In this document: positions 17,755 through 26,156 of the stretch, piece after piece
Layout: each line of letters begins with the position of its first letter
Numbering within the stretch: the stretch's first letter is position 1
Assembly: GCF_003570715.1 (NCBI RefSeq)
Contig: NZ_QXXQ01000004.1
Location: 310,001-374,000, forward strand
Reading direction: 5' to 3'
From: Gemmobacter lutimaris
GTDB taxonomy: Bacteria > Pseudomonadota > Alphaproteobacteria > Rhodobacterales > Rhodobacteraceae
Length of the DNA stretch: 64,000 nucleotides
Translations under genes and position numbers: made by a program
The notes under the pieces: generated by a model
What the model saw: only the letters and a program-made list of their open reading frames with translations
What the model was told of the DNA's origin: nothing
Database searches by the model: none

Positions 17755-19398
17755 ATGCTCCGCTCGCTCGACATCCGCGACATGCTTATCATTGACAGGC
17801 TCGCGCTGGCGTTCCAGCCGGGCCTGAACGTTCTGACCGGCGAAACCGGCGCGGGCAAGTCGATCCTGCTGGACAGTCTGGGTTTTGTGCTGGGCTGGCG
17901 CGGCCGGGCCGAGCTGGTGCGCGCAGGTGCCGAAAAGGGCGAGGTGACGGCGGTTTTCGATCTGGCGCCGGGCCATCCGGCCCATGCGGTGCTGGAGGAA
18001 TATGGCATCGAGGTCGAGGAGGAGTTGATCTTCCGTCGTGTGAACCATGCCGATGGCCGCAAGACAGCCTGGGTCAATGACCGCCGTGTGTCGGGCGAGG
18101 TGCTGCGGGCGCTGTCGGATACGCTGGTGGAACTGCATGGCCAGCATGATGACCGGGGCCTGCTGAACCCCCGCGGGCACCGGCAGATGCTGGATGCATT
18201 CGTCGGCCTGGATCTGGCACCTGCCCGTGCGGCGTGGGGCGCGCTGGGGCGCGCGCGCAAGCGGCTGGAAGAGGCGCAGGCGGCCCTTGCCGCTGTACAG
18301 GCGGAAGAAGATTTCCTGCGGCACGCAGTGGCGGAACTGGACAAGCTTGATCCGGAACCGGGCGAGGAAGCCACACTGGATGTGCGCCGCCGTTCCATGC
18401 AGGCGGCTGAAAAGATCCGCGCCGATGTTGCCCGCGCGCATGACGCGCTGTCCGATCAGGGCGCCGAGGGCCTGTTGTTCGATGCGCTGCGCCGTCTGGA
18501 AGGGGCTGCCGATCAGGCCGAAGGCGCGCTGGAGGCACCCTTGGCGGCATTGAACCGGGCGCTGCACGAGTTGGCCGAGGCGCAACAGGGCGTGGAACGC
18601 TGCCTGACCGGGCTTAACGTCAACCCGGCTGAGCTTGAGGTGATCGAGGAACGGCTGTTCGCCATTCGGGCGCTGGCGCGCAAGCATGGCGTGCTGCCCG
18701 ACGATCTGGGCACCCATGCCATCACCCTGCGCAATCGTCTGGCGGCGCTGGATGGCGGAGCCGAAACCGTGGCGCGGCTGACGCGCGAGGTGACGCTTGC
18801 AGAAAATGCCTATCGGGCCGAGGCCGCGCGGCTGACCGAGGTGCGCAAGGCAGCGGCGGGGCGGCTGGATGCCGCCATGGCGGCGGAACTCGCGCCGTTG
18901 AAGATGGAACGCGCAGTCTTTGTGACCGAGGTGGCGCCGGGCGAAGCGGGGCCGGAGGGGCAGGATGCGGTGGCTTTCACCGTCGCCACCAACCCCGGTG
19001 CGCCCGCCGGCCCGCTGAACCGGATCGCCAGCGGGGGCGAACTCAGCCGCTTCTTGCTGGCGCTGAAGGTCTGCCTGACTGGCGATACGCCCGGCATGAC
19101 GCTGATTTTTGATGAGATCGACAGGGGTGTTGGTGGCGCAACCGCGGATGCGGTGGGGCGGCGGCTGAAGGCGCTGGCCGATGGGGCGCAGGTTCTGGTC
19201 GTCACCCACAGCCCGCAGGTGGCGGCTTTGGGGGCACATCACTGGCGGGTGGAAAAGCGGGTCGAGGGGGACATGACGCTTTCAACCGTGACCCCCTTGG
19301 GCGCCGAAGCGCGGGTCGAGGAAATTGGCCGCATGCTGGCGGGCGATACTGTGTCGGATGCCGCGCGGGCGGCGGCGATGGCGCTGCTCGACGGGTGA
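17755..19398 (+). CDS. recN: DNA repair protein RecN
   Basis: A 547-residue SMC-like ATPase used in double-strand break repair. Walker A GETGAGKS is near residue 28-35, the ABC signature ASGGELSRFLLALK near 424, and Walker B LIFDEIDRGVGG after it, with a coiled-coil middle. The ATG at 17755 has GGA upstream; a TTG four codons earlier is less likely. It follows bamD by 51 bases. No LexA box is visible in that gap. Confidence 0.96.
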   Translation: MLRSLDIRDMLIIDRLALAFQPGLNVLTGETGAGKSILLDSLGFVLGWRGRAELVRAGAEKGEVTAVFDLAPGHPAHAVLEEYGIEVEEELIFRRVNHADGRKTAWVNDRRVSGEVLRALSDTLVELHGQHDDRGLLNPRGHRQMLDAFVGLDLAPARAAWGALGRARKRLEEAQAALAAVQAEEDFLRHAVAELDKLDPEPGEEATLDVRRRSMQAAEKIRADVARAHDALSDQGAEGLLFDALRRLEGAADQAEGALEAPLAALNRALHELAEAQQGVERCLTGLNVNPAELEVIEERLFAIRALARKHGVLPDDLGTHAITLRNRLAALDGGAETVARLTREVTLAENAYRAEAARLTEVRKAAAGRLDAAMAAELAPLKMERAVFVTEVAPGEAGPEGQDAVAFTVATNPGAPAGPLNRIASGGELSRFLLALKVCLTGDTPGMTLIFDEIDRGVGGATADAVGRRLKALADGAQVLVVTHSPQVAALGAHHWRVEKRVEGDMTLSTVTPLGAEARVEEIGRMLAGDTVSDAARAAAMALLDG

Positions 19399-19508
19399 TG
19401 CTGCGTTGCAGCAAGTGCAGGGCGGCAGGGCGCCGTTTGCAATTGTTCTGTCAGGTGTGCTGACCTATCTTGGGGTCAGGGAGGCTGAACCATCAAGAGG
19501 GTTTTGCC

Positions 19509-19673
19509 ATGATGAACAAGATGTCCCGCTTCCTGCGGTCTTTCCGTATCCCCAGCACCGAGGAGCTGGAGATGGCCTATCTGGAAGGCGCGCGCGATCG
19601 CTACGATCTGGAATATCGGCAGCACGAAATCGACGCGGGCAAGTTCCGCCGCAATTTCGCTTACTACTACTGA
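19509..19673 (+). CDS. Small DUF3563-like protein
   Basis: A 54-residue protein with the core MAYLEGARDRYDLEYRQHEID, resembling the short DUF3563 proteins common in Proteobacteria, whose function is not known. It is rich in charged and aromatic residues and ends RRNFAYYY. An AGAGGG site precedes the ATG at 19509. Convergent with the next gene, with no gap. Confidence 0.7.
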   Translation: MMNKMSRFLRSFRIPSTEELEMAYLEGARDRYDLEYRQHEIDAGKFRRNFAYYY

Positions 19674-20075
19674 TCAGCCTTCCGCCGCGCAGAATTGCAG
19701 CGCGGCGGCCCGCCAGCCTTGCGGGGTGATCATCAGTGTCGCCACAAGAACGACACCGACGCGGCCCAGATCAGCGCCCTGCGGGTCGATCAGGCCGGAC
19801 AGAACGAAGCGTTGATGCAGAACGGCGACCTGCGGCCCCAGTTGCCGCAGCTTTGCCCGCCCCGTCACCAGACGGGCGCGGGCCAGCGTTCCGGCAAATT
19901 CAGCGGCAAAGGTCGCGGCGATGTCCTTGCGGCCCTCGGCCCAGCGGCCGGTCAGGCTGACCAGATCGCCATCCTCGGCCATCAGATCGGCCAGTGCCTT
20001 GGCATCCTGTGCCGTCCATGCGCGGGCGAAGGCGCGCGTGAAATCATCGGCGGTGGTCGTTTCAGACGGGGTCAT
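19674..20075 (-). CDS. SnoaL-like / DUF4440-type small protein (SgcJ/EcaC family)
   Basis: A 133-residue NTF2-fold candidate: FTRAFARAWTAQDAKALADLMAEDGDLVSLTG is the usual start of SgcJ/EcaC and DUF4440 proteins, which bind small ligands or act as small isomerase-like enzymes. It overlaps the 3' end of the FAD oxidase gene upstream by 14 bases and is probably co-transcribed with it. The function is unknown. Confidence 0.75.
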   Translation of the reverse strand: MTPSETTTADDFTRAFARAWTAQDAKALADLMAEDGDLVSLTGRWAEGRKDIAATFAAEFAGTLARARLVTGRAKLRQLGPQVAVLHQRFVLSGLIDPQGADLGRVGVVLVATLMITPQGWRAAALQFCAAEG

Positions 20076-21438
20076 GCGGCGGCACCAGCTTTCCGGGGTT
20101 CATCAGGTTCAGCGGATCGAGCGCGCGTTTCACGGCACCCATGACCGCCCATGCAGGCCCGTGTTCGGCAGGCATGTAATCAAGCTTGCCCATCCCGATC
20201 CCGTGTTCGCCGGTGATCGTGCCGCCCAGCCGCAGCGCGCGTTCCGCCATGCGGGCGGCCAGCGCCTTGGCAGTTGCGCGCTCCCCGGCCGAAGCCGGGT
20301 CGATCAGCAGGATGGCGTGGAAGTTGCCGTCGCCGACATGGCCGAGGATCGGGCCGGGCAGGCCGCTGGCCGCGATGTCGGCGCGGGTGTCCTCCACGGC
20401 CTCGGCCAGACGTGAAATCGGCACGCAGACATCGGTGACAATGGCGGTGGCGCCGGGGCGCGAGGCAAGGCAGGCCGGATAGGCATTGTGCCGCATCTTC
20501 CACAGAGCATTGCGATCTTCGGTTTTTTCCGCCCAGCGGAAACCGGCAGAGCCTTGGCTGGCCGCGATCTCGCCAAAGCGTTGCGCCTGTTCGGCGACAC
20601 CTGCGGCAGAACCGTGAAATTCCACCATCAGATGCGGCATCGCGGGCAGATCCTGCCCGGCATGGGCATTGCAGGCGGCGACAGCGGTGGTATCCAGAAA
20701 CTCGATCCGCGCCATGGGAATGCCGCTCTGGATCGTTTCGATCACGCAATCGACGGCGCCTGCCATATCGGCAAAGCCGCAGACGGCGGCAGAGACGGCC
20801 TCGGGCTGGCCATGCAGGCGCAGGGTCAGTTCGGTGATCAGCGCCAGCGTGCCCTCTGACCCGACCAGCAGCGCAGTCAGATCATAACCCGCGCTGGATT
20901 TCGGCGCGGCGCTGCCGGTGCGGATGACGGTGCCATCGGCTAGGACTGCCTCAAGCCCCAGCACGGCCTGCCGCATCGTGCCATAGCGCACCGCCGTCGT
21001 GCCCGAGGCGCGGGTGGCCGCCATGCCGCCCAGCGTCGCATTGGCGCCGGGATCGACCGGGAAGAACAGTCCCGTCGCGCGGAGTTCGCGGTTCAGATCC
21101 TCGCGCGTGATGCCGGGTTGCACGCGCACCAGCATATCCTCGGGGCGCAATTCGACGATGCGGGTCATGCGGGTGAAATCGACGCTGATACCGCCGTGCA
21201 GCGCCAGCGCATGCCCCTCCAGCGAAGTGCCCGCGCCCCAGCCCACCACGGGAAGGCGGTGGGCGTGGCAAATGCGCAGGATCGCCGCCACCTCCTCGGT
21301 GGTTTCGGGCCAGGCCACGCCCTCGGGCGGCCCGGCGCTGACATGGGTTTCGCTTTGCGCATGGGCGTCGCGGTCTGCGGCGCTGCGGCTGTAGCGGGGC
21401 CCCATCAGGGCGGATAGTTCGGAATGCGCGTCACTCAT
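20062..21438 (-). CDS. FAD-linked oxidase, D-lactate dehydrogenase (cytochrome) / GlcD type
   Basis: A 458-residue FAD enzyme. N-terminal FAD-binding_4 domain (VVGWGAGTSLEGHALAL, DPGANATLGGMAATRASGT, VGSEGTLALITE). C-terminal FAD-oxidase_C domain with ILGHVGDGNFHAIL, TITGEHGIGMGKLDY and the final ALDPLNLMNPGK. This set is typical of respiratory D-2-hydroxyacid dehydrogenases (D-lactate or glycolate) that pass electrons to cytochrome c or quinone. The exact acid is not determined. It lies 48 bases after the DUF1638 gene and overlaps a SnoaL-like gene. Confidence 0.9.
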   Translation of the reverse strand: MSDAHSELSALMGPRYSRSAADRDAHAQSETHVSAGPPEGVAWPETTEEVAAILRICHAHRLPVVGWGAGTSLEGHALALHGGISVDFTRMTRIVELRPEDMLVRVQPGITREDLNRELRATGLFFPVDPGANATLGGMAATRASGTTAVRYGTMRQAVLGLEAVLADGTVIRTGSAAPKSSAGYDLTALLVGSEGTLALITELTLRLHGQPEAVSAAVCGFADMAGAVDCVIETIQSGIPMARIEFLDTTAVAACNAHAGQDLPAMPHLMVEFHGSAAGVAEQAQRFGEIAASQGSAGFRWAEKTEDRNALWKMRHNAYPACLASRPGATAIVTDVCVPISRLAEAVEDTRADIAASGLPGPILGHVGDGNFHAILLIDPASAGERATAKALAARMAERALRLGGTITGEHGIGMGKLDYMPAEHGPAWAVMGAVKRALDPLNLMNPGKLVPPHDPV

Positions 21439-21486
21439 GGCGGCGACCTTAGGCGCGGGCTTGCGGCAGGGGAAGGGGGCGCCACC

Positions 21487-22140
21487 TCAGCGCGCGGCAA
21501 TCCGCTCGATTTCCACGGCCAGATCGCCGTATCCGGTGAAGCGCCGTTCATAGGCCAGACCCAGCCGTTCCGCCGCCGCCTGCGCCTTGGCATCCAGAAC
21601 CGGATCATCGGTCTGCGCCTGATAAACCAGCTTGTCGTAGTTGCCGAACATCATCTGGATCAGCTCGGGGTGTTTGTCGAAGCCCATCGGGCGCCAGACG
21701 AAGGCATCGAACTGCCGGACAAGGAAATCGGTCAGGTAGAAGGCAGTGATCTCGGTTTCCGCGATTTCGGCGAAACGGTCATTGCCTTCGAAGAAGGAAT
21801 AGCAATGCGGGCCTTCCAGCATCTCGACGCGCAAATCGCGGCATTTCTGCTGCAAAAGCCCGCCGGTGCCGCAATCGGCGTAAAGGATGAAAACCTGCTG
21901 ATAGGTGTGCCTTGCCTCGGCCACGGCGGCCTCAACGGCCGCCGGGATGCGGTCGGGCCAGAGATGCAGATTGGCGGGCAGGCATTGCAGGTCCAGATGA
22001 TCCCAGCCGCCCGCGCGTTTCACCGCAAGCACCTCATGCGCCAGTGCGCCACAGGCGATCAGCAGCACACGGCCCGTGCGGGCCTCGGGGGCAAGCCCGG
22101 CCTCGGTCAGGGTGTTGTCGTCGGGCAGCGTGTCGGTCAT
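21487..22140 (-). CDS. DUF1638 domain protein (associated with corrinoid methyl transfer)
   Basis: A 217-residue DUF1638 protein: LLIACGALAHEVLAV, LPANLHLWPDRIPAAVEAAV, FILYADCGTGGLLQQKC and GPHCYSFFEGNDRF. The conserved Cys and His residues suggest metal or corrinoid handling. In Rhodobacterales DUF1638 genes lie beside corrinoid proteins, and mutant-fitness work in marine members, as I recall it, ties the family to a split cobalamin-dependent methionine synthase. Here the corrinoid protein gene is immediately upstream on the same strand, with a hairpin between them. Confidence 0.85.
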   Translation of the reverse strand: MTDTLPDDNTLTEAGLAPEARTGRVLLIACGALAHEVLAVKRAGGWDHLDLQCLPANLHLWPDRIPAAVEAAVAEARHTYQQVFILYADCGTGGLLQQKCRDLRVEMLEGPHCYSFFEGNDRFAEIAETEITAFYLTDFLVRQFDAFVWRPMGFDKHPELIQMMFGNYDKLVYQAQTDDPVLDAKAQAAAERLGLAYERRFTGYGDLAVEIERIAAR

Positions 22141-22184
22141 CGCGGGCTCCAGGGCTCTGACAGAGATATGGGGCGGAGGCCCCG

Positions 22185-22222
22185 AAAGACAAAGGCCCCG
22201 GACGTTCGCACGCCGGGGCCTT
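22185..22222 (-). terminator. Hairpin between corrinoid protein and DUF1638 genes
   Basis: Inverted repeat AAGGCCCCGG (22192-22201) and CCGGGGCCTT (22213-22222) with an 11-base loop. On the minus strand it is followed by a T-rich TTTGTCTTT. It would terminate, or partly attenuate, transcripts from the corrinoid gene before DUF1638. Confidence 0.7.
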
Positions 22223-22242
22223 GATCCGCAGTTCCTGCGGGA

Positions 22243-22935
22243 TCAGAGCGTGTTGTGCTTGCGCGCAACCATGGTCTTTGCGGTTTCCACCGCCACGGCC
22301 GCGTCGCGGCAATAGGCGTCGGCACCGATGGCCTTGCCGAATTCCTCGTTCAGCGGCGCGCCACCGACCAGAACGATGTAATCCTCGCGCATGCCCTTTT
22401 CTTTCATCGTGTCGATCACGACTTTCATGTAGGGCATGGTGGTGGTCAGCAGGGCCGACATGCCGAGGATGTCGGGCTGTTCTGCTTCCAGCGCCTCAAG
22501 GTATTTCTCGACCGAGTTGTTGATGCCCAGATCCAGCACCTCGAACCCGGCGCCTTCCATCATCATGCCGACAAGGTTCTTGCCGATGTCGTGGATGTCG
22601 CCCTTCACGGTGCCGATAACCATCTTGCCCATGCGCGGCGCGCCGGTTTCGGCCAAGAGCGGCTTGAGGATCGCCATACCCGCCTTCATGGCGTTGGCTG
22701 CCAGAAGCACTTCGGGAACGAACAGGATGCCGTCACGGAAGTCGGCGCCGACAATGGTCATGCCAGCGACGAGCGCCTTGGTCAGCACGTCATAGGGGGC
22801 CCAGCCGCGTTCCAGCAGGATGTTCACGCCCTCTTCGATCTCTTCCTTCAGACCGTCATAGAGGTCGTCATGCATCTGAAGGACAAGCTCTTCGTCATTC
22901 AGTTCGGACAGGATGATATCGTCTTCGTCGGCCAT
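22243..22935 (-). CDS. Corrinoid (B12-binding) methyltransferase protein, MtbC/MtaC type
   Basis: A 230-residue protein with the two-domain layout of corrinoid carriers: an N-terminal helical cap (LYDGLKEEIEEGVNILLERG, LLAANAMKAGMAILKPLL) and a Rossmann-type cobalamin domain with GDIHDIGKN (His near residue 114 as cobalt ligand), the SALLTTTMPYMK region and VLVGGAPLNEEFG. It equals the cobalamin module of MetH as a free protein. With the nearby homocysteine methyltransferase (24577-25590) it probably forms a split methionine synthase. Divergent from the radical SAM gene. Confidence 0.93.
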   Translation of the reverse strand: MADEDDIILSELNDEELVLQMHDDLYDGLKEEIEEGVNILLERGWAPYDVLTKALVAGMTIVGADFRDGILFVPEVLLAANAMKAGMAILKPLLAETGAPRMGKMVIGTVKGDIHDIGKNLVGMMMEGAGFEVLDLGINNSVEKYLEALEAEQPDILGMSALLTTTMPYMKVVIDTMKEKGMREDYIVLVGGAPLNEEFGKAIGADAYCRDAAVAVETAKTMVARKHNTL

Positions 22936-23066
22936 CGGCGCGCTCCTGCGGAAAGTGTTATCGCTTCAATGCGACGGAAGCGACGCGGGGACTTTTCGCT
23001 TTGCGACATCGGGCCGAACAAAGACGACAGAGACCCGAATCGCGGGCAGAATCCCGATGCCGGGGC

Positions 23067-23094
23067 TTGTGATTTGTTCACTTTATGTTCTAAT
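23067..23094 (+). promoter_or_regulatory. LexA (SOS) box within a promoter
   Basis: GTTC at 23076-23079 and GTTC at 23087-23090, separated by 7 bases, is exactly the alphaproteobacterial LexA site GTTC-N7-GTTC. It lies between a -35-like TTGTGA (23067-23072) and a -10-like TCTAAT (23089-23094). The predicted transcript start falls at or next to the ATG at 23101, so the mRNA may be leaderless. Confidence 0.72.
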
Positions 23095-23100
23095 GCGCGG

Positions 23101-24189
23101 ATGGTGGAAAAAGACAGCACCCTCCGGCCGGAACTGCGGCTGCGCGCGCGCGGGGCTCTGGCCAATGAATCCGGCCGGTTCGAGCCGGAGCGCCGCGTGG
23201 CGGAACATGACGGCTGGGACATCGCCGAAGAGGAGCGGCTGCTGGAAACCGAGGTGCGGGTGGAACGCCCGCGTTCGGCCCTAACCTGGAACAAATCGCC
23301 TGACCTTCCTTTCGACCGCAGCGTGAATCCCTATCGCGGCTGCGAGCACGGTTGCATCTATTGTTACGCCCGCCCGACCCATGCCTATCTGAACCTGTCG
23401 CCGGGGCTGGATTTCGAAACCCGGCTGATCGCGCGCCCCGGTATTGGCGCGGTGCTGGAACGCGAGATCGGGCGGAAGGGGTATGAGGTGGCTCCGCTGG
23501 CGCTTGGCACCAATACCGACCCCTATCAGCCGGTAGAAAAGGCGTATCGGGTCACGCGCAAGGTGGTGCAGGTGATGCATGACTGGCAGCACCCGCTGGC
23601 GATCACCACGCGTGGCATGCTGGTCGAACGTGATCTGGATCTGCTGGCGCCGATGGCGGCGCTTGGGCTGGCGCGGGTCGGAATCACTGTCACCACGCTG
23701 GACGCCCGGCTTGCCCGCGCGATGGAGCCGCGCGCGCCCGCGCCTGCGCGTCGGCTGGAGGCGATCCGCCGGCTCAGCGCGGCGGGCGTGCCGGTGCGGG
23801 TGATGGTGGCGCCCGTCATCCCCGGCCTGACCGACCCCGAGCTTGAGGCGATCCTGTCAGCCGCCCGCGATGCCGGGGCAGTTGCGGCCAGCTGGATCAT
23901 GCTGCGCCTGCCGCTGGAAGTGGCGCCGCTTGTAGAGGACTGGTTGCGCGCCCGGGTGCCGGGCCGTGCCGAAAAGGTGCTGGCGCGCATCCGCGAATTG
24001 CACGGCGGCAAGCTTTACGATGCGCAATGGGGGCGCCGGATGCGGGGAGAGGGGATCTGGTCTGACCTTGTGGCGCAACGCTTTGACAAGGCGGTCACAA
24101 GATTGGGGCTGACCGTGCCGCAACCGCCGCTGCGCCGCGACCTGTTCCGCCCGCCGCCGCGTGCCGGGGATCAGTTGACATTGTTCTGA
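23101..24189 (+). CDS. PA0069 family radical SAM protein (SplB-like)
   Basis: A 362-residue radical SAM protein. The cluster motif is YRGCEHGCIYCYARP (Cys-x3-Cys-x2-Cys) near residue 80, in the SPL/PA0069 arrangement that begins LTWNKSPDLPFDRSVNPYRGC. Family members resemble spore photoproduct lyase but their substrate is not established. A LexA box just upstream suggests DNA-damage control. The end overlaps the convergent DUF4260 gene by 19 bases (24171-24189). Confidence 0.92.
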   Translation: MVEKDSTLRPELRLRARGALANESGRFEPERRVAEHDGWDIAEEERLLETEVRVERPRSALTWNKSPDLPFDRSVNPYRGCEHGCIYCYARPTHAYLNLSPGLDFETRLIARPGIGAVLEREIGRKGYEVAPLALGTNTDPYQPVEKAYRVTRKVVQVMHDWQHPLAITTRGMLVERDLDLLAPMAALGLARVGITVTTLDARLARAMEPRAPAPARRLEAIRRLSAAGVPVRVMVAPVIPGLTDPELEAILSAARDAGAVAASWIMLRLPLEVAPLVEDWLRARVPGRAEKVLARIRELHGGKLYDAQWGRRMRGEGIWSDLVAQRFDKAVTRLGLTVPQPPLRRDLFRPPPRAGDQLTLF

Positions 24190-24584
24190 GCCGGGCGCTT
24201 CTGGCCAATACGTCCAAGATGGGTAAAGCCGAAGCCCCGCGTTTCCTTCAGCCCGTAGCCCAGCATCCGGTCAAAGCCGACATGCGCCAGCCACAGCAGG
24301 CCAAGTCCCGACAGCAGGGCAATCTGAAACCAGCCCCCCAAGGCCAGCAGAAGCGCGCCACAGCCGTAATGATGCACGAGGTTGTAACCGAAAGCCCCGA
24401 CGCGCGGCCCCGCCAGATAGGCGAAGAAGCTCAGGTCGGGTGCAAGGAACACCGGAAGCAGCGCGACCATGGGCAGGGGCTGTGGCCCTGTGAAGTAGAG
24501 CCAAAGGGCGCAGAGGAAAACCGCCGCGCCCTCGGCCTTTTGCCACAGGGTCGTGCCCCGGTCTGGCCGGTTCCGGTCAGCCAC
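24171..24584 (-). CDS. DUF4260 family membrane protein
   Basis: About 137 residues with three or four hydrophobic helices (FLCALWLYFTG, MVALLPVFLAPDLSFFAYL, YGCGALLLALGGWF) and the DUF4260 feature YNLVHHYGCG, ending WLAHVGFDRMLGYGLK. Function unknown. A GTG at 24582-24584 that overlaps the stop of the homocysteine methyltransferase gene by 8 bases is the likely start; longer versions would run well into that gene. Confidence 0.75.
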   Translation of the reverse strand: MADRNRPDRGTTLWQKAEGAAVFLCALWLYFTGPQPLPMVALLPVFLAPDLSFFAYLAGPRVGAFGYNLVHHYGCGALLLALGGWFQIALLSGLGLLWLAHVGFDRMLGYGLKETRGFGFTHLGRIGQKRPAQNNVN

Positions 24585-25590
24585 GCCGTCCGCGCCGTTC
24601 GCGGCGCGCGCTGCCCGCATCCTCGCCCGTGCCATCCGATGCCGAGGAGAAGCCACCCAGCCGCGACGAGATGTCGTCCAGCGTGGGGCGCGGGCCCTTG
24701 GGGCGGCTTTCCAGCGCGGCACGCATGGCGCGCAGGTGTTCGGGCATGGTGCCGCAGCAGCCGCCGATGATGCGCACGCCGGCATCGCGGGCCAGCACGG
24801 CATATTCGGCCATCAGTTCGGGCGTACCGTCATAGACGATGGCGCCGTCCTTGTATTTCGGGATACCGGCATTGCCTTTGGCGATGACGGGGCGTTCGGT
24901 GCCCTGGGCGAAGAAACCCAGAACGGTGCGCATCAGATCGGAGGCGCCCACGCCGCAATTGGCACCGAAGGCGATCGGCGGATTCGGCAGCTTTTCCACC
25001 AGCGTCGCCAGATCGGCCGAGGTCACGCCCATCATGGTTCGGCCTGCCGTGTCAAAGCTCATGGTGCCGCACCAGGGCATATTGGCACGGGCCGCCGCCT
25101 CGGCCGCCGCCTTGTATTCCTCAGGGGCCGAGATGGTTTCGACCCAAAGCACATCGGCACCGCCTTCCTTCAGGCCCTCGGCCTGTTCATGGAAGATTTC
25201 CACCGCCAGTTCATGCGTCAGGCTGCCCATAGGCGCCATGATCTCACCCGTCGGCCCGACCGACCCTGCCACGACAACGGTGCGCCCCGAGGCATCGGCG
25301 ATTTCACGTCCAAGCGCGGCGCCCACGCGGTTCAACTCGCGCACGCGGCCCTGCGCGCCGTGCAGCTTCAACCGGCTTGCATTGCCGCCGAAAGTATTGG
25401 TCAGGAAAATGTCGGACCCGGCCTCCACCGCGCCGCGATAAAGTGCGCGGATGTTGTCGGGCTGGTCTGTGTTCCACAATTCGGGCGCGTCGCCGGACGA
25501 AAGCCCCATGTTGAACAGGTTGGTTCCGGTGGCGCCATCGGCCATCAGCCAGTCGCGCGATGCCAGTAGGCGGGAAAGTGCGTCGGTCAT
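24577..25590 (-). CDS. bmt: Homocysteine S-methyltransferase (betaine-homocysteine methyltransferase-like, MetH N-terminal module)
   Basis: A 337-residue zinc enzyme of the homocysteine-binding family (Pfam S-methyl_trans). The metal ligands are in GANCG (Cys about 211) and GGCCG (about 277-278), and DGATGTNLFNMGL and TNTFGGN match MetH module 1. Often named Bmt, it may use methyl-corrinoid rather than betaine: a corrinoid protein and a DUF1638 protein are encoded 1.6-4 kb away on the same strand. ATG at 25590 follows GAGGCGAC. It precedes the DUF4260 gene with overlap. Confidence 0.9.
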   Translation of the reverse strand: MTDALSRLLASRDWLMADGATGTNLFNMGLSSGDAPELWNTDQPDNIRALYRGAVEAGSDIFLTNTFGGNASRLKLHGAQGRVRELNRVGAALGREIADASGRTVVVAGSVGPTGEIMAPMGSLTHELAVEIFHEQAEGLKEGGADVLWVETISAPEEYKAAAEAAARANMPWCGTMSFDTAGRTMMGVTSADLATLVEKLPNPPIAFGANCGVGASDLMRTVLGFFAQGTERPVIAKGNAGIPKYKDGAIVYDGTPELMAEYAVLARDAGVRIIGGCCGTMPEHLRAMRAALESRPKGPRPTLDDISSRLGGFSSASDGTGEDAGSARRERRGRRG

Positions 25591-25648
25591 GTCGCCTCGC
25601 AAGGGTAGGCTGCCCGAAGGCCGGGCAGCCGGGAAATCGGTAAGGGAA

Positions 25649-25963
25649 TTACTGTTCCGACATCAGTTGCGCCTTGGCGACCGGCAGCAGCTCGGCCAGC
25701 TTGGCGCGGATCGCATCGGCGCTGGCACGGTCCCCCAGATCGGCCGCCAGCTTGCGCACCACATCCTCGGAACCCGCTTCCTCGAAATCGGCGGCGACCA
25801 CGGTCATCGCATATTCGGCAGCCTCGTCGCCCGACTTGCCCAGAAGCTCGGCGGCCCAGAGACCGGCCAGCTTGTTACGACGGGCCTCGGCCCTGAACTG
25901 CATGTCGGCGTCATGGGCGAATTTGGCTTCGAATGCCTGTTCGCGGTCGTCGAAGGTGGTCAT
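25649..25963 (-). CDS. DUF1476 protein, F1-ATPase inhibitory zeta subunit
   Basis: A 104-residue protein beginning MTTFDDREQAFEAKFAHD, the signature of DUF1476. In Paracoccus denitrificans this family is the zeta inhibitor of F1-ATPase, whose N-terminus enters the enzyme and stops ATP hydrolysis. Length and the RRNKLAGLWAAELLG helix fit. The ATG at 25963 has AGGGGG upstream; an earlier in-frame start 14 codons away is not needed. Divergent from purC. Confidence 0.92.
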   Translation of the reverse strand: MTTFDDREQAFEAKFAHDADMQFRAEARRNKLAGLWAAELLGKSGDEAAEYAMTVVAADFEEAGSEDVVRKLAADLGDRASADAIRAKLAELLPVAKAQLMSEQ

Positions 25964-26156
25964 GGCAAGGCCCCCTGAAATAAAATGGTTCCGGTTGCTT
26001 TCCATATGCCCGCCCGTGGCCCCTGCCGCAAGGGCCGAGAGGCGCGGAGGTGGCGCGATGGCGCTAAACCTTGCGGCGGCGCGGCACTTCCACTATGACG
26101 CGCGCAGATGGGCGGGGGTGCGGAACCTTCCGCCCCAGCGCGATTCGGGAAAGTTC

